The translations under genes and the position numbers were made by a program. A stretch of 64,000 bases of DNA from Microvirga sp052115485 (GTDB lineage Bacteria > Pseudomonadota > Alphaproteobacteria > Rhizobiales > Beijerinckiaceae), in assembly GCF_052115485.1 (NCBI RefSeq), contig NZ_JBFRGU010000002.1:62001-126000 (forward strand), given 5' to 3'. Positions 61,088-64,000 of the stretch are shown here, in pieces; positions within the stretch are counted from its first letter, which is position 1; every line of letters starts with the position of its first letter. Below the pieces are notes generated by a model. It ran no database searches. It was not told the origin of the DNA and was given only the letters and a program-made list of their open reading frames with translations.

Positions 61088-61539
61088 GCCGCCGCGAGCA
61101 CCTCTTTCGCGTGGTCCGGCACTTTCACCTTCGGCCAAATGTTCGCGACCTTACCCTCGCGGTCGATGAGGACGGTGGTGCGCTCGACGCCCATGTATTT
61201 GCGGCCGTACATGCTCTTTTCGACCCAGACGCCGTAGGCTTCGAGCATGGATTTTTCCTCATCCGCCGCGAGAGGGAAGGCGAGGCCGTATTTATTGCGG
61301 AACTTGTCGTGGCTCTTGAGGCTGTCCGGTGAAATGCCGATGATTTCCGTATCGGCCGCTGTGAATTCATCCCGCAACGCTTGAAAATCCTTCGCCTCGA
61401 GGGTGCAGCCGCTGGTGTCGTCCTTGGGGTAGAAATAGAGCACGGCCTTGCGGCCCTTCAGCGCTTCGAGGCTGATTTTATCGCCGCCCGTCACCGGGAG
61501 TGCGAATTGCGGGGCTTTTTGTCCAAGGGTCAATGTCAT
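61075..61539 (-). CDS. bcp: thioredoxin-dependent peroxiredoxin, Bcp/PrxQ type
   Basis: A 154-aa enzyme that reduces peroxides. The peroxidatic Cys lies in YFYPKDDTSGCTLEAKDFQ, with the conserved Thr two residues before the Cys replaced by Ser-Gly context as in TSGC. The position five residues later, where many Bcp proteins have the resolving Cys, is Lys, so it works as the one-Cys or distant-Cys kind. ATG 61539 was chosen; the longer open frame lacks family similarity. It is divergent from the AsmA-like gene. Confidence 0.93.
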   Translation of the reverse strand: MTLTLGQKAPQFALPVTGGDKISLEALKGRKAVLYFYPKDDTSGCTLEAKDFQALRDEFTAADTEIIGISPDSLKSHDKFRNKYGLAFPLAADEEKSMLEAYGVWVEKSMYGRKYMGVERTTVLIDREGKVANIWPKVKVPDHAKEVLAAARAL

Positions 61540-61711
61540 GTTCGCCTTCCTTTCGGCGGATTGTCGGTGTTTGGGAGCCAAACAGCAATTCTGAACAAGA
61601 TGATCGCCTGAACAAGATGGTCGAAAGGCGGTCAGGCGGGGTAAGTTCCCCGCGACTTGATTCCCACTCCTTGCCGACAGTTCAAGAACCGGATCGCTCA
61701 ACATCGCCGGA

Positions 61712-64000
61712 ATGAAGCAGTTTTCGATCAAACATAAGCGCCTCAAGGGCGCCGGACGGCCGAAGGCGCAGCGGAGCGTGATTGCACGCGTGCTGCGTGG
61801 GGCTCTCTATGTGAAGCTGGGTATCGTTCTGGCCGTGATCGTGTGCGCCGGATTGCTCTATGCGCGCCTGACCGCCGGCCCGCTCAGCTTCGGCCGGATG
61901 CCCGAGCGAATTGCCGAAGCCCTGGCCTCGCGCATCGGACCCGGTTGGTCGGTGACGATGCGTAATACCGCACTCGAATTGAGGTCGGGATCGCCAGCCC
62001 TGCGGGCCATCGGTCTGGACATTCGCGATCCCGACGGCGTGCTGGTCGTTCGGGCTCCTTATGCGACCGTCAGTGTCGACGGCATGTCGCTGTTGACGGG
62101 AAATCTGCAGCCGCGATCGATCGAATTACGCGACCTTCAGATTCGCGCGCTTGTCGGCAAGGATGGCTCGCTTTCGTTCTCTCCGGCGCCCGGTGGCGAC
62201 GGAGCAGATGTTTCGCCTGTTCCGGCCGCTCCTGTGCCGCAGCCGATAACGACGGCGCAGAGCGGCGAGCAGGTCTCTCCGGTTTCGCGTGCCGTCGGCT
62301 CCCTCTTCACGCTTGTCGTCGGACGCTTCGGCATTTTGAGTTCGCTCGACCGGGCGCAACTCACGAATGCCAGCCTCACGCTTGTCGATGCGCATCAGAA
62401 ACAGCGCGGAACCTTCAAGCGCGTCGATGCTGTTTTCGACAAGAACGCCGACGGCGATCACCATTTTGAAGCGATACTCGATGGGCCGCAGGGTGTATGG
62501 CAGCTCAATGGCGATGCCAGCGGCAACGACAAGGCAGGCTATCGCGCAACCGTCATTGCAGCCGATGCTCCGCTGGAAGACGTTCTTCTCCTTGCCGGTC
62601 TCTCGGCATTGCCCGCGACGACGGATCTTAAGCTCTCGGGGCGGATCGACGCCGCCTATGGGGCAGGCCGCCTGACCGATCTCAAGGCGCGCTTCACGAG
62701 CAATGCCGGCGCACTTCAAATCGACGACAGGGATACGTCGCCACTTCAGGTCGACAGTTCCACCATTGCCATGGCCTGGGATGAAGAGCGCCACCAGCTC
62801 GATCTCCAGACTCTTGAAATCAAGGGCGGAGAGACGTCCGTGAACTTGCAGGGCAAGCTTGCCTTGCCGCTGAACGGAGAGCCATGGCATTTGTCTCTGA
62901 GCGGCAAGAACGCCCGGCTGTCGGGGGCGACCAGCGGCGATCAGCCTGTCGAGCTCAGTTCCATCGAGGCCGATCTTTCTGGTCCTGAAGGTGTCACACT
63001 TAATTCGGTGAAGCTGCGCGGGCCGGGCGTCTTTGCCGATATTTCCGGCGTGCTCGGCACGCCCGCGGATCCCCGGAGCTTGCAACTCGATGTCCGGGCG
63101 TCGAATTCCAACATGCGCTCGGCGCTTCGCATCTGGCCGGAAGCTGTCGCGCCGCCTGTGCGAAAATTTCTCGTCAAGAATTTGAAAAGCGGCACGCTCG
63201 ACAGCCTCGGGCTTAAAGTCGCCATGACGGGCGAGGACATGAGCAAGGCCATATCGGGGCGACCGATTCCAGAACAGTCGCTCAACATCGATTTCGCGAT
63301 TTCGCAAGGCACGTTGAAGGCTGCCGAGGGGCTTCCGCCTGTCTCGAAGATGAATGTGGCGGGCAACGTTACCGGCATGAAAGTCATGCTTCGCGCCCCG
63401 ACCGGAGAAGTGCAACTGCCCGAGGCCCGCAGCCTTGCGGCCTCCGATGGGACATTCACGCTCGGCAATTACTGGGACGAAGCCGCCGTCGCGCAGATCG
63501 ATTTTCGCCTGCAAGGCGGGGCCGATGCTCTGTCTGGTCTTCTGAAAGAGCCGCTGATCCGCCAGATCGCCGGTTTCGATGCCGATCCCGCGAACACGAA
63601 GGGCAAGGCAGACCTTAGGGTCGGTATCGGATTACTCGTCAACAACGTCCCGGCCTTTGCGGATCTGCCGTTGACCGTGAACGGCAAGGTCACGGACCTC
63701 GCCGTGGACAAGATGTTCGGTAAGGATCGGCTCGAAGGCGCGGCGCTCGCCATCGCTTACGATCGCGGCTCCCTTTCGATCAAGGGCGATGGAAAACTCG
63801 CCGGCAGCCCCGCGACCATCGATGTTCGGCAGACGCGGGAAGGCGGCGAGGCGAATGTCGCTTTCACGCTGGACGATGCCGCGCGCCAACGGCGCGGAAT
63901 GTCGTTCGGTACGCAACTGACCGGACCACTGCCGATCCGCGCGACCATGCCTCTCGGCAAGGACGCCAAATCCGGCATTCGCATTGAGGCGGATCTGACG
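61712..64000 (+). CDS. AsmA-like / DUF3971 protein, 3' partial
   Basis: The frame starts at ATG 61712 (MKQFSIKHKRLKG) and is open through the window end (763 codons). A basic N-terminus leads into one membrane helix (about residues 36-55, LGIVLAVIVCAGLLYARL), followed by a long periplasmic region with repeated beta-strand units, such as LELRSGSPALRAIGLDIRD, GGETSVNLQGKLALPLNGEP and LEGAALAIAYDRGSLSIKGD. This is the YhdP/TamB/AsmA-like class thought to form bridges that carry lipids between the inner and outer membrane. The C-terminus lies outside the window. Confidence 0.85.
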   Translation, partial: MKQFSIKHKRLKGAGRPKAQRSVIARVLRGALYVKLGIVLAVIVCAGLLYARLTAGPLSFGRMPERIAEALASRIGPGWSVTMRNTALELRSGSPALRAIGLDIRDPDGVLVVRAPYATVSVDGMSLLTGNLQPRSIELRDLQIRALVGKDGSLSFSPAPGGDGADVSPVPAAPVPQPITTAQSGEQVSPVSRAVGSLFTLVVGRFGILSSLDRAQLTNASLTLVDAHQKQRGTFKRVDAVFDKNADGDHHFEAILDGPQGVWQLNGDASGNDKAGYRATVIAADAPLEDVLLLAGLSALPATTDLKLSGRIDAAYGAGRLTDLKARFTSNAGALQIDDRDTSPLQVDSSTIAMAWDEERHQLDLQTLEIKGGETSVNLQGKLALPLNGEPWHLSLSGKNARLSGATSGDQPVELSSIEADLSGPEGVTLNSVKLRGPGVFADISGVLGTPADPRSLQLDVRASNSNMRSALRIWPEAVAPPVRKFLVKNLKSGTLDSLGLKVAMTGEDMSKAISGRPIPEQSLNIDFAISQGTLKAAEGLPPVSKMNVAGNVTGMKVMLRAPTGEVQLPEARSLAASDGTFTLGNYWDEAAVAQIDFRLQGGADALSGLLKEPLIRQIAGFDADPANTKGKADLRVGIGLLVNNVPAFADLPLTVNGKVTDLAVDKMFGKDRLEGAALAIAYDRGSLSIKGDGKLAGSPATIDVRQTREGGEANVAFTLDDAARQRRGMSFGTQLTGPLPIRATMPLGKDAKSGIRIEADLT

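Overview
The window reads as a high-GC alphaproteobacterial chromosome segment, most likely Hyphomicrobiales (Rhizobiales). The signs are an NDUFA12-type complex I subunit, DUF2155 next to aat, an aroQ-accB-accC operon, a B12-dependent NrdJ, an alphaproteobacterial RNase E, RIME/REP-like mosaic repeats, and a candidate Irr-type iron box. I cannot fix the genus from sequence alone. No rRNA, tRNA, CRISPR array, complete insertion sequence or replication origin was recognised.

Left part (1-22 kb), mostly accessory and envelope genes: a MacB/FtsX-like ABC pair cut by the window edge; an OprB-type porin; an FbpABC-type iron(III) ABC importer with a candidate iron box; MepB; an aldehyde dehydrogenase with a secreted alpha/beta hydrolase; an orphan BrnA-like antitoxin; a GST; class B acid phosphatase; an acetyltransferase that looks frameshifted; PagL-like lipid A deacylase; peptidase T; an unknown secreted protein paired with a 4-TM protein; a methyltransferase; cytochrome P460; the tail of an FMN reductase; and a large RTX protein.

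Middle (22-32 kb), the accessory hot spot: a mosaic repeat cluster, a Cys-rich 86-aa protein, and then an AT-richer 1046-aa protein. That protein has an N-terminal SIR2 NADase domain, a STAND-type P-loop NTPase, TPR-like helices and a C-terminal cold-shock-like domain. It is a likely anti-phage (Avs/SIR2-STAND type) gene and the most interesting item here. It is followed by a strongly structured leader whose terminator-like hairpin contains the Shine-Dalgarno of an XRE regulator, then a Tat-exported phosphoesterase with two small membrane proteins, and a cyclic-nucleotide-domain/thioredoxin-reductase-like fusion.

Right part (32-64 kb), mostly core: nrdJ; NDUFA12; a LuxR regulator, aldo/keto reductase and hexapeptide protein that appear inserted between NDUFA12 and DUF2155; aat; aroQ-accB-accC; a DsbA-like thiol oxidoreductase; an aminotransferase; two adjacent RTX/cadherin proteins; rne; amiC; PBP1A; prfB with its programmed +1 frameshift; an RTX serralysin-like protease; a Bcp peroxiredoxin; and the start of an AsmA/DUF3971 protein running off the end. 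Four RTX proteins with similar C-terminal secretion tails lie scattered in the window, with no type I secretion transporter beside them.
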